Source: Bactericera cockerelli (taxonomy: Eukaryota; Arthropoda; Insecta; Hemiptera; Triozidae). From it: 64,000 nt of DNA. Every line of letters starts with the position of its first letter. Positions within the stretch are counted from its first letter, which is position 1. Under the pieces are notes generated by a model, which saw nothing but the letters and a program-made list of their open reading frames with translations, did no database searches and was not told where the DNA came from. The stretch is taken from assembly GCA_024516035.1 (NCBI GenBank), contig CM044955.1, positions 48,529,715 through 48,593,714 of the forward strand, in the 5' to 3' direction. The position numbers and the translations under genes were made by a program. Of this stretch, positions 46,766 to 58,115 are shown piece after piece.

Positions 46766-47809
46766 TTGATATTGAAATATGATGGTTGGTTGGAGAATTA
46801 TGAATATTGAATATTATGTTGCATTAGCATTAGTTCTCGTAATGACAATGCTACTAATATATTGTGACATAATAATAAATAATTATTATAGCTAGCACTC
46901 TATCTCTCTTGTCATAAATACCCAATGTAGAATTTTGATGCATGGAAAACATGGATATTTACTTGAGTTTTATAGAGAAAAAGGAAAGTCATATGCAACA
47001 CGAGATTTCATGTCGTTCGTCTTGAAATCTATCTTGTTTACATAATATGTCTTAACAACTTCTTAATAATCTTTATATTTCATGGAAAATTTAATGAAAT
47101 TTGTATCCTGTGCCTTCCTTCTATCTCAAGGCTTCTCAATTTCTTTCTATTTCCAATTTTTGCCATCATCAACGAAAATTATCGTCTGAGCAAATTGAAT
47201 GAGGAGAGCACTCTTTTTTTCTAACCGACAAGTCACGAGTTCCGATAAAAGTGCATAGCTTAATAAAAGTAAATGAACATGAAAATCTACACAACCTGCA
47301 ATTCCGGAAAAAAACACAAGCAATGAAAAGAAAATGGTTTATAGTATTGCTTTTTTTAATGCGCTCCACTTTTCTCTTCACTATCCCTCCTCTACATCCA
47401 CGATACCTCAATGCTCCTAGTTTTATCATCTCCACTTCCTGTTATTATCCACTCCAATTTCCATTTGTTTTGCTTTCTCTTCCTTCAGCATCTCTCTCAC
47501 CCCTCATCATTACTCAATACTCCTCCACATCCAAGATAGCTCCTTCTCCCTAGTTTTATCAATTCATCCATAAGGCATAAGTAATGGAAACATTATAATG
47601 TACCATATGAGTAAGAAATCTGTCCCCTAACAAACTATCCAAAATGCCTACCTTTATTACCTTCAAAACCATGTAAGAAGAAAAATAAATTTGTTATTGT
47701 TGTGATTTTCTCTCAGTTAAAACTTAACAAGATGGCCGATTTTGCAGTTATTGATTCAAGGTATTACAATTTCTCCATTTATGAGCTCCATGGAATTCAT
47801 TTCTTCCTT
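46766..47809. other. Intergenic, no gene seen
   Basis: Pyrimidine-rich in the right half, with a loosely duplicated block (tccacatccaagatagctcc-like, 47390-47560). Open frames up to 100 codons have no recognisable family. Confidence 0.3.
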
Positions 47810-47818
47810 TTCTCTCTT

Positions 47819-47895
<77 letters not shown>

Positions 47896-48100
47896 GTCTC
47901 TTTTTACCCACTTTTTTCTTTATTAAAAACAGAAATTTGTATCTTTTAATTTTCTTTTCTTTTCCTCCACTCTCAACACTCTCTCTCTCTTTCTATCCCA
48001 TCTCCATTTTCATGTTTCATTCTTCAATGGTTTATATAAATTTATTTTACAACAGTAATTCTTTTATACATGCATTTATCTCTCTCTCTCTCTCGCTCTC
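47810..48100. repeat. (CT)n microsatellite cluster
   Basis: 47813-47892 is nearly pure (CT)n, with smaller tracts at 47980-47992 and 48078-48096. Open frames across it are low-complexity. Confidence 0.95.
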
Positions 48101-49458
48101 ATTCTTCCACTCTTTATGCTTCTTGATTTCTGTCTCACCTCAAAAATAATTTATTCATTTAAACTCGAGATACAAAAACAATTCTGGGTTTAATATTTTC
48201 CTCGCTATTCTACAGAATATATCAGCTTCCATTTTTCTTCGCCCTGACATCTTCTCTTAATAGTTCTCCTTATAGTTTAATCCTTTAATCTCAATCTTAA
48301 TTCTACTTTTCTCCTGCTTCTTACCATTCGTTTTCCCAGTCTAGCCATTTTCTCAATAATACAAACTCTAAAGTTTCTACTTTCCTTCTTCTTCCTTATT
48401 AGAATCCATTAAGTATTATTATTATACCCCTACCTCTCTCTCTCTCTCGGTCTCTCTCTCTCCCCTAGTACACAACTGGACGTGGATAAACTACAATATG
48501 GCGAGCTAGGGATTTGGCAAATCGCCAAACAGTTATCATGATGAAGGATCCCCCTGTTGTACTGTTTGTAACTGAAACTTGATAACATACAAATGGAACT
48601 AAGGAACAAAGTTATTATACATGCCGATGCCGTTAGAATTTTGGCTCCTGTATGTAAGACAAAATTGAGAAGCATTGCTTGATAATAAATCTAGAAAAAA
48701 TGTATACAACAGTTTTTTCTACCCTACGGATTTGTAGTTCTGAGAAGAAACTAATTTATCTATTATTTTGTTTTATTATAATAATAATATTTGAAATTTG
48801 AAAAGAATAGATTTTCATAATGAAAATAACCGATGAAAAGAATTAACTGAGAGAAGAAAAAAAAAAATGTAAAATGGAATGAAATAAATTCCTTCCTTCT
48901 TATGAGCACCTGGATTCTAAGATTTCTAATTATTTATGCAATGTGCTATACACGTAATTTCCTGGGAGTAGTGGATGTGTCATCATAACTTCTTGGGAAT
49001 TGACGCCGCGTGCCTAGAGGGTTGCATACTCACGTGGAGCAAATTGTTTCTATAGAAAGAATAAGACCGATATTAATATAATTTAAAGTTTCTAAACCAG
49101 TTGATAGGTAAAAACTAATACTAGAAAAATAGGTCTTCTTCAGGAGATTTTGACTGAAATTTCCCTGTATTGACAAAGGTTAGTTATTTACACCCATTAA
49201 ATTGAAGATACCTACCTATAAATAATTAGAGTGAAATAATGATCTAAACACCTCATTGTTTTTGTTACTTCACACTAGGTAAGTCAACCCCCGGTATGTT
49301 GATCATTTTTAACGGTATTGAAACGTATGTCAATAGTATTTGATACCTCTGCCTAAAATATTTTAACCGAATTGGGTAATTCTCGCTCATAATTGTACAG
49401 AAACAATATTCTGATACATTGAGCTCATGCGTATTGTGGTTTAAGTAGTTATAATAAT
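48101..49458. other. Intergenic, no gene seen
   Basis: One more (CT)n at 48433-48463. Otherwise AT-rich without recognisable features. Confidence 0.35.
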
Positions 49459-49845
49459 AATTGAATGGGTGAGTAGAAGAACCAGGAATGTCAAAAATCG
49501 ACTTTTCAGGAAAGCAAAAATAAGATTTGTCTTATTTTTGCTTTCCTGATGCTAATGAGTATAATAAAATTAAATTTTAAATTCCTTGTTATTCGACAAG
49601 ATTCTCACAACTAGGTACTAATACCGCTACCAAAGAGTGGTCAGTGATTTTGTTACTATCCCTATTTTACATCAGATTTTTTTTCCGCTTCCCCCACTTT
49701 AAAATCGAAAAAAATTATACTTTTAAGGGGTATTTCTCCTTCATATTCACAGAGATGATAGAAAAGAGTACATTCTTTCTTATTCCACGAAGAAAAAAAA
49801 AATCGATTTTTGACATTCCTGGTTCTTCTACTCACCCATTCAATT
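49459..49845. mobile_element. Foldback/MITE element with perfect 42-bp arms and inner hairpin
   Basis: 49459-49500 and 49804-49845 are perfect 42-base reverse complements (beginning aattgaatgggtgagtag). Inside the left arm, 49506-49549 is a second perfect inverted repeat: 20-base stem (tcaggaaagcaaaaataaga) with a tttg loop. Similarity weakens outward into AT-rich sequence, so target duplication cannot be defined. No coding capacity. Confidence 0.8.
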
Positions 49846-50876
49846 GTTATTATTGTAAGGATATTCAATGCTTTGAATAATTTTGATAAACTGATGCTTT
49901 TTCAAAGTTTCTAAACTAAACTTGTGTGATAATAGAACACAGAACAGTTTAGGTACATAAATAATTTTTATTATAAAAATAGAAAAACTTTTATCCTAAA
50001 AAAATATAAAGTAATATAATATAATTATGTAATAGATATTTTTGTATGTCAGTCGTTATTTGAATGTATAATATGTATAACCTTTTATTTAATTTGATTA
50101 TTAACTTTATGTTCTTCAAATTCAACATCTCGTAAATGATTTATTTGATCTAAATTAGAGAGGTTTAGGCTGAATTAAATACAAAATTGTAATCCACATA
50201 CAAAAAATCCAAGTTGTTCAAATCGTTCAGATATAATAAAATTTACAATATTGCTATACAACTAATAATTCTACATGTGAAAGGGGAATACTATACACTT
50301 CCAAATCACAACTTTGGTAGTACCGGTTTTCAATTCCCTTAAAAGCTAAAATGAAAGACATTTAATTAAGTACAAACAATTGGAAAATAACAAAAAGAAT
50401 GAGGCTTTAAATCCTGGAGATATTCAACCTGAAAGAATGTAGCACACCCTGCCAATCTTAGTTCTTATTTGGGTTCGACACAAGTTAGTTCGCTCGGATG
50501 ACGACAAGTAGTCCTCAGAAAACTTCGAATTCCACCATGAACTTGTAAATCATGCGTTTTTATTAACAATCTGATTAACTTCGGAGGCTGGTGAATATTA
50601 TAAGTTGCATTGTAGTTATTGTAGCAACACCTAAAGTACATGTTAGGGTGGTAGTGGTAAGCATCAGAAAAGTATATAATTATTCAAGTATCTATATTTG
50701 GAAAAGAGTATGTGAGTTTTAAGATGTTAATTAAACCTACGTCATTAGAAGAATCTATAAGAAAATTGAACTGGTGTTGTGTTATGAAAAAAGTTCAACC
50801 TACTGTCCATGTTACAATACAATTTAGTATTCCAAATACTAAATTTGACTCTAAAGTTATTCAACTTCTAACACCA
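49846..50876 (-). other. 3' flank and probable 3' UTR of dpn
   Basis: It lies immediately downstream of the dpn stop. AATAAA words occur on the minus strand (for example near 50557 and 50085), but AT content makes them weak evidence for the actual cleavage site. An open frame on the opposite strand (50712-50954) overlaps the dpn 3' end and is not supported. Confidence 0.35.
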
Positions 50877-51743
50877 TCACCATGGTCTCCACATATCCCG
50901 ACTACTAGATTCCGAACTAGAACACGCAGGTACAGAGTTGGTAATGGCTGTTGAGGTAGAATGGTTTTCACCGTCATCAGCAACCTTTGAAGTCAACTTA
51001 TTTAGTGGCACATTACAGGGCAGATCCGACAGAGGCGTTTTGAGAGGAGCCACCAGTTTCTTCATGCTGAAGTCGATTGGATTTTTTCTTCTCAGCTTCG
51101 TTTCTTGCGTCAACTTCTATACTGAACCCAGTCCTCCTGCTCTCCTGGGGTTTACTCAGGGTTGTGATCAGAGGCCGGTAGATGACACTGGAGGCAGCCT
51201 CTCGGTTTGGAAGGTACGACGGCGCTTTCATGAGCAGAGAACTCTCATTCGTGAAGGGTGAGAAATAGCCTTTCAACGCCTTTGGTTGCATCGCAGGAAC
51301 TTTGAAGATAGAGTCGTGAGAGGTACTGGAGACTTCAGAGCTGTGTGGGCTGAGAAGGACGTCTCCGTCCGTTGAAGATGTAGGACTTAGTGAAGGGGAT
51401 TTGATCTTTTTGTGATCCACTAATGTGAACGCGCTGACGCGATCACTGGAAGTGGATTCACTGGAGGTCACTTCGGGAGGGGAGGAGAACAGCCCGCTGG
51501 AGCCGGGGAGAAGGAGGGCCAGTTCTCCGGTGGGCAGACGACTGGGAATCACTTGAAGCCCGGACGAAATCATCTGGAGACGGGCGGAAGCTTCGTTGTT
51601 GTTGACGTCTTCCAGACTGGAGGTGGGGATGGAAGGGGGTAGAGATGTGGGTGGAGCAATGGTGGGGGCGGAGGGGAAGGGAGCTACTTGTTGAAGGCCA
51701 CTCACACAGTTGGTGAGATGATTGAGGAGTCGCTGCTTCACAC
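50877..51743 (-). CDS. dpn: dpn coding exon 4 (Orange end to WRPW)
   Basis: Acceptor ctcaccag|GTGTGAAG completes a Gly codon split across the intron. The first frame runs to about 51075 through the Orange end, a Ser/Pro-rich linker and the IPSRLP block. After a run of six A near 51075-51081 the sensible frame moves by one base and continues NPIDFSMKK...to DMWRPW-stop (TGA at 50877-50879). In the deposited frame the protein would instead stop at 51013. Confidence 0.92.
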
Positions 51744-54700
51744 CTGGTGAGGAAGGACACATAAACAATTTGATTAGTTTTAATGTTCTAATATAAATGA
51801 TGTTTATCATTTTTTGATTTATTCTGGCAATGAGGATAGAATTCTTTTATTAACAATATGAAATATTGCGACGCAAGTACAATAAGGTACAAACAAAAAA
51901 GAATGTTTAAAAGGATTATTACATAATTCCAGGCAATAATTGAGATTTCAACACATGAAGAGTATTTTTCTGTTCGATTAACACAATGCTTAATTAAAAT
52001 TTCATCATTAAAAAATATTTTCTAACTCAAATATTAAAGCTTAGAATTTTCAACAAACATTTTCTTTTATTAAGATCGAATTCCGCTTCTTCTTCCTCGC
52101 GATAAACTCTTTTCCTCCAGCCTTCTTAATCGTTATAACATTTTTATTTTTTATTTTCAGAAGAGAAAAAAATTCTGCAATTTATGATTTTATCTCTCAT
52201 TATTATCTTTTGTTTTAATTTTCTCTCTTTTATAATTTTATATTTTCCTGTTTACCGTAGGAAAACAAGTCCCCACACCATGCCCGTGCATCCACCATCA
52301 GGTACACAACTGTGTCAGAGATAATTTTGAACTTTTCTGAATGAAACTTTGGGTTTCCAAAATGAAAAAAAACTTTTTCGTCTTTTTGCCTGGGTTTGTT
52401 GTGATTTATTTAGAGTTTTGAATTTATCTGTCCTCCCACTTTTTTTTCTTAATTGGATGAACTTTTGAAAATGTCAGCATGTTTGTGTTTAATAATTTTG
52501 GCATAAAGTGACTGCCTAACTTTTATTTGGTACCTGTACGATTGGCCGATTGATAAATAGTACCTTGACGCTTGCGATTGCAAATTTGATTATTTTATTT
52601 TTGTTCGTTGAATGAACAATCTGAACATGCAATACAGCCATTCCACCCAAATTTGATAACTCACCCAAAAATCAATTCATCAACGTACCTACATCTAGTA
52701 GAACTTCTCACTTTTCTGTTTATTCTGATGAAAAATAGGTACTCAATTACCTGTGTCAACCCCTTCCAGTCTTGAGATGTACCGATTGATTTCGACGGCA
52801 CAGTCACCGAAGCCCGACTTGAACTTGTGCAGCACAGTCGGATCAGAAGCGACCGCCAGGGAGAGTTGCTGTCGCTGCACATTCTGCAGGTGTCTCACCG
52901 TCATCTCTAGGATGTCAGCTTTCTCCAGCTTCGAATGACGGGCGGCTGAAATCGAAAAAAATCAGTATTTTTATTAGTTTGATTTCAAAGACCACAGTAG
53001 CTCCATCATTAAGGTGCTCTCAACTCCCAATTTAAGTCAGGCCAATGGTAAGGCTGATTTAAGTCAGGCAGGTTTGGTGAGTAATTGTGAGAGCCCTTAA
53101 TTGTGATACTAGATCATAATTATCATACAAATGTGATAAATTTATCACTACTTAAAAAAGCATTGTATTTTAAATCATGTGTACAGTTATACCTGTAATT
53201 CAGTACTTTTTTACTATGTTAACCACACCCCGCTTTGCTAAAACTCGCCATGTTTGGAACTCAAACGACAGATCTCTCAGTTACAAGTACGTTCTCCTTC
53301 TCCCACATAAATAACAAAGTCAACGTGAACTCTCCACTCATAAAATGGACCAGACATGCTGATATGGAATTTTAAGTTGGGATTGCAACAAAGATAAGCC
53401 AGACCGACCCTCAAGTCGGAGATTCAAACAATCACAGCGCAGTATAGTCCAACTTGAGGGACGCTTTGCCTTACCTTTGTTGTAAATTCTATTTCAACAA
53501 TAATTTAGCTCTAAGTCTCAGCTCATGAAACAAAAAGTCTCCAAGAGAAGATTCTCGAATTTTTCGAGACGAGATTTGACGAAACAAGGCCACGTGTCAC
53601 GTCTTGTATTTTTTTTTTTTTTTCTGTAACAAAATATTTCTTCGAGTTCGTCACTCTGCTGGTCTGATTTTCTTTTCAAATTATTTCCTCAGGTTTATTC
53701 GCCTGACCCAAGGAACTGTCTCATCTTATTTGACGCAATTACACCATATTGTCCTGAATGAATAATGAGCTGTAGTTTGGCTATTATTCACTTTTAATTG
53801 AGTCCTTGATGGGCTAGATGATATTAAATTTAATCGTAGCAATGGTCAAGACCAGCTCTTTCCAGTCAGTTCTTTTATGTAGGTACATCACTCAGTCAGT
53901 CATTGTACATCGTTCCGTCAGGTACTTCTTTTATGTACAGTACATCGCTCAGTCACTTCATTTGGGAGATGATGGTCTCCTGCTGCGATGAACAATGGTG
54001 TTAAAACTCGGTAGTACACCGCTACATTCAACATCATGGTGCATGTTGGATTCCAGCGAGTTTCGCCAGTTGCACGTCATACCTCTAATGAAAGCATGCA
54101 TAAATTGTGAAGCAGCTCCAGTGGCCGTAACCCGTCACATTCGACACATTTTTGGCAAATGTTTTTCTCGGTTTAAATGGTTTTAAAAATCGAAACTTCT
54201 TTAAAATTTAGTCTGTTTGGTATACTATACCTATATCTACATCAAATTGCCTCAGTAGATTCTTCTCAATTCTCAACGGTCCTATCGCCTCAGATTAGTT
54301 TTTCTTAAAGTACCTATATCTTTGCTGCATAAAACTAGTACTGTCTATTTACACTTTAAACATATTATTATTAAACATGATAGATCAAGTTTTATTTACA
54401 ATAAAGTAGGTACATAGAATATTTACATAGAATTGAAATAAAACAAAACTTGATCAAGGGTGGTGCTAATGCCAACGGCATTCTCTTCCACACCACCCTT
54501 GATTAAAAAAAAATAATAATAACATAAAGATAATTCAAAAGAGAATAAATAATTAAAAAAAAAAAAACATAATGTTAATGCCGATGATGATTCTAATGAT
54601 GACAATGGTATCGATATTATGAAGATACTAGCTATACTGTAGTAGGTATTTGGAGTATATTAGGTATTTGGTGTATAATATTACACCTATTTAATTAAGT

Positions 54701-57625
54701 ATACCAACTACTAAGCATTGCTAATTCTAATTAAATGAGACAATTTTTTACATTTTCTTTCAACAAATGCTTACAGAAATTTTAATAGATATTGTTATTA
54801 TAACAATCATAAAGAAATACTATCAATACTACTGTTACTTACTACTATCATAAAAGCATACTTAGCATCACATAATAGACACCTCTTAGTGTAACAATTC
54901 CAGAGTCATTGTAAGTCGTGGGAATTGTCCCAGTGGTTAGGTGCGATACTTTGTCACGCCATTGTGAGTACAAGGTTCATCTACGATTACTGAGCGACTA
55001 CTTTTTGTACCAGTGACTACCGGGTAAGTTAATTTACATAGACAAACAAATTAATGATCACAAGCTTGAGTGGCTCGTTTGATAGAGCGGTGACCCCTTA
55101 ATGCGGATTGTGGAAGTATGTCTCCCCTCTGATGGGCGAAAAGAGACACAATACATCCCATTTAGCTGGTGGGTCAAGGCAACCGTACTGGAAGGTATCC
55201 CTTACAAGTTACAAACAACTGTAACCATTTCTAAGTATTACTTCCGATATTTCTATTATAAGAAGTATTGTATTTCATAGGAAGTACAATAACAAACACA
55301 TTTTTGAATATAAAAAAAAAAATATTATTTGCTCCGATTTCTGGTTTTGTGGTTTTGTGTCTGACGTTTAGTCTGTTAAGTACATTCCTTCTCAGAATCT
55401 TCCGAATGGATTTTAATGAAATTTTGTTAGCTCTTTTGTTTCTACAAGTGATTTAGTATAAAAAATTAAAATTGCCAAGTCCATACAATGTGAACCAACC
55501 ACGAGGACGTTTTTCTTTCTTCCACATTTCTAATTACTTCCGAGTAATTTCTAATATTAGAAATCGGAAATATTGTGTTTGTTTTCAACTAATTTGCGAC
55601 AGTTTATTGCCACACTATATTACTGTATATTGTACAATATTACTGTATATTCTTGTTAGTATTATTGTGTTCAGTTCAGGCAGTTTCACTCAACACTTAC
55701 GTCTTTTTTCATGGCTTCCAAAATCAAAGACTTGAGCTCATTGAGACAGTTGTTGATCCTCGCTCTTCTTCTCTTCTCCATGATGGGTTTGTTGCTCTGA
55801 AATCATAGGGTCGAGAAAATAAAATAAATGTAAATACCATAACTTGTTGCAAACAGGTACAAATTGAGGTCCAATAAAATATTTTATAATATATCATAGG
55901 TAGTAAGTAGTCACCATGGCAGAGTGAGTTAGCGCGCTAGGCATTACACGCATGGTGACCTGGGTTCGAATCCCAGCGGAGCAGGAATTTTTCTGCTCTG
56001 TACTTGGATGTTCGGGGTCCACTCATACCTCGTGAGGAAAAATGAGTAGTTACTTGTATGAGTAACGACCAGTGGCGGCATTACCAGAGTAAAAAGAAAT
56101 GAATATAGTAGAATAATTCGAAATGGGAAGGAGGCTCTTAGTAATACCGCGCTACCCACAAAAATTGTGAATTTGGGTAATTTCAGGTGAAGTAAGCGAA
56201 TAAAAGTACCTATCATTATTGTAGAAATAATTTATAGGCCCACACAAAGATAATTATATTTTTTCCAATCTTTATTTTTTTAAAGGTAATAGTGCCCCGG
56301 AACCGCTTTCGCATTACTTCAAGGCTCTTTACCTTTACATCCATGCCATTCCAGAAACGGAAAAAACTCGGTTATATAGGATTTTCCACTCCGGCCGGGA
56401 TTTGAACCCACAACCTCCAGGTCAGCAACCAATGCTCTTAACCACTGGGCCACGGAGGTCCAATCTTAATTAATGACTTTGTTACCGTCAAGGTAGATTA
56501 CTGTAGATCTTCATGCACCCATAGAGAACACCTAGGTAAGTGATTGGATGAGCAATGAGCCATACCTAATATTTCATTTCTATTCCTTCTTTTTTTTATT
56601 ATTTACAGAGGAGACTTAACAATCAGAGTCCTTGCTTTTATATCTTTAATGTTTATTTCTTCTATTTTATATCTAATAATCTTTCTATTGATAGAACAAG
56701 TAGTGTAATAGAATAAATTGGAATAGCATAGATAAATAGGCCAGCGTCACCATCGCGTCGATGGCACGATGGCTACAGCAGTTCTCATTCTGTCACTGAA
56801 GTTAAGCAATGTCCAGCGAGGTTAGGATTTGGATGGATGACCACTTAAAATTTAAAATTCGGATTTAATCCAAGCCCTCGTGATGTTGGCTTTAGTTAGG
56901 CAAGTTGGAGTAGTAATGTTGTGATTATTCATTATTATCTGACCTGGTTGCAGGATTTTCAGTGAAACCCTTACAATTGACACTGCGACCTAATTTGATC
57001 TATTGTGACCAGTTGATTCTACATATTTGCTTTTAAGGTCCTGATTGAGATAGGTAGTCAGGACGGGGGTTTTACCCTCCATTCGCTCGGAATCGTACAA
57101 GCTACACACATTAACCTCACCCAGCCTGGGTAGGGCCAGAAATGCCAGCGTCACCTGTTTGAAGGGAACAGAATTTTCTTCGAAAAATCTGCCTCAACCG
57201 GGAATCAAACTCGGGATCTCTGGACTACGGACAGTAGTCTCAACCGTCACAGCACGGATGTTGGCACAGTGTTAGGTATGATAAATTTGGCTTCCGCTAG
57301 AATCAAAGCAACAAACTCCGAAAGTCCGAAATTCTCGGAATCCATGGTACTAGGATTTATATCTCTGCTAATTAGAATGGAAAATTAAAATTTATTACGC
57401 AATGGAATTCCAGATTGGGAAGGATAACGATGAGATTGAGGAGAAGAGAAAGGGAGAGAGGGAGAGATAGAGAGAGAGAAAAACAAACATAAACAGAGCA
57501 AACAAACAAGACAGAGAGAGAGGGAAACATAACATTGACGGATGGAAAATCAAATTAACCTGTTGCTGTCTATAACCTCTCACCTGTCACTCAGGGAGAG
57601 AAAGAGAGAGAGAGAGAGAGAAGAG

Positions 57626-57658
<33 letters not shown>

Positions 57659-57745
57659 CAGAGAGGAAGTCAGGGGAGGAAGGTAGCGAGGGAATAAGAG
57701 GGAGAGAGAGGAAGAGGAATAGAGAGAGAGAGAGAGAGGAGAGAG

Positions 57746-57784
<39 letters not shown>

Positions 57785-57848
57785 CAGAGAGGAAGTCAGG
57801 GGAGGAAGGTAGCGAGGGAATAAGAGGGAGAGAGAGGAAGAGGAATAG

Positions 57849-57892
<44 letters not shown>

Positions 57893-58076
57893 CAGAGAGG
57901 AAGTCAGGGGAGGAAGGTAGCGAGGGAATAAGAGGGAGAGAGAGGAAGAGGAATAGAGAGAGAGAGAGAAAGCGAGAGGGAGACAGACAGAGAGAGGAAG
58001 AGGAAACATAACATTGACGGACGTTAAATCAAATTAACCTGTTGCTGTCTATAACCTCTCACGTGTCACTCAGAGG

Positions 58077-58115
<39 letters not shown>

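Noticed and set aside
47742..48149. 135-codon frame over the (CT)n cluster
   Set aside because: Low-complexity; no start context or homology.
50712..50954. 80-codon frame on the plus strand
   Set aside because: Antisense to the dpn 3' end and flank, with no family resemblance.
56740..56890. 5S rRNA gene
   Set aside because: Diverged and interrupted internally; best read as 5S-derived repeat.
57587..58009. 140-codon Ser/Leu frame in dpn intron 1
   Set aside because: It follows the GA block duplications exactly and lies inside an intron.
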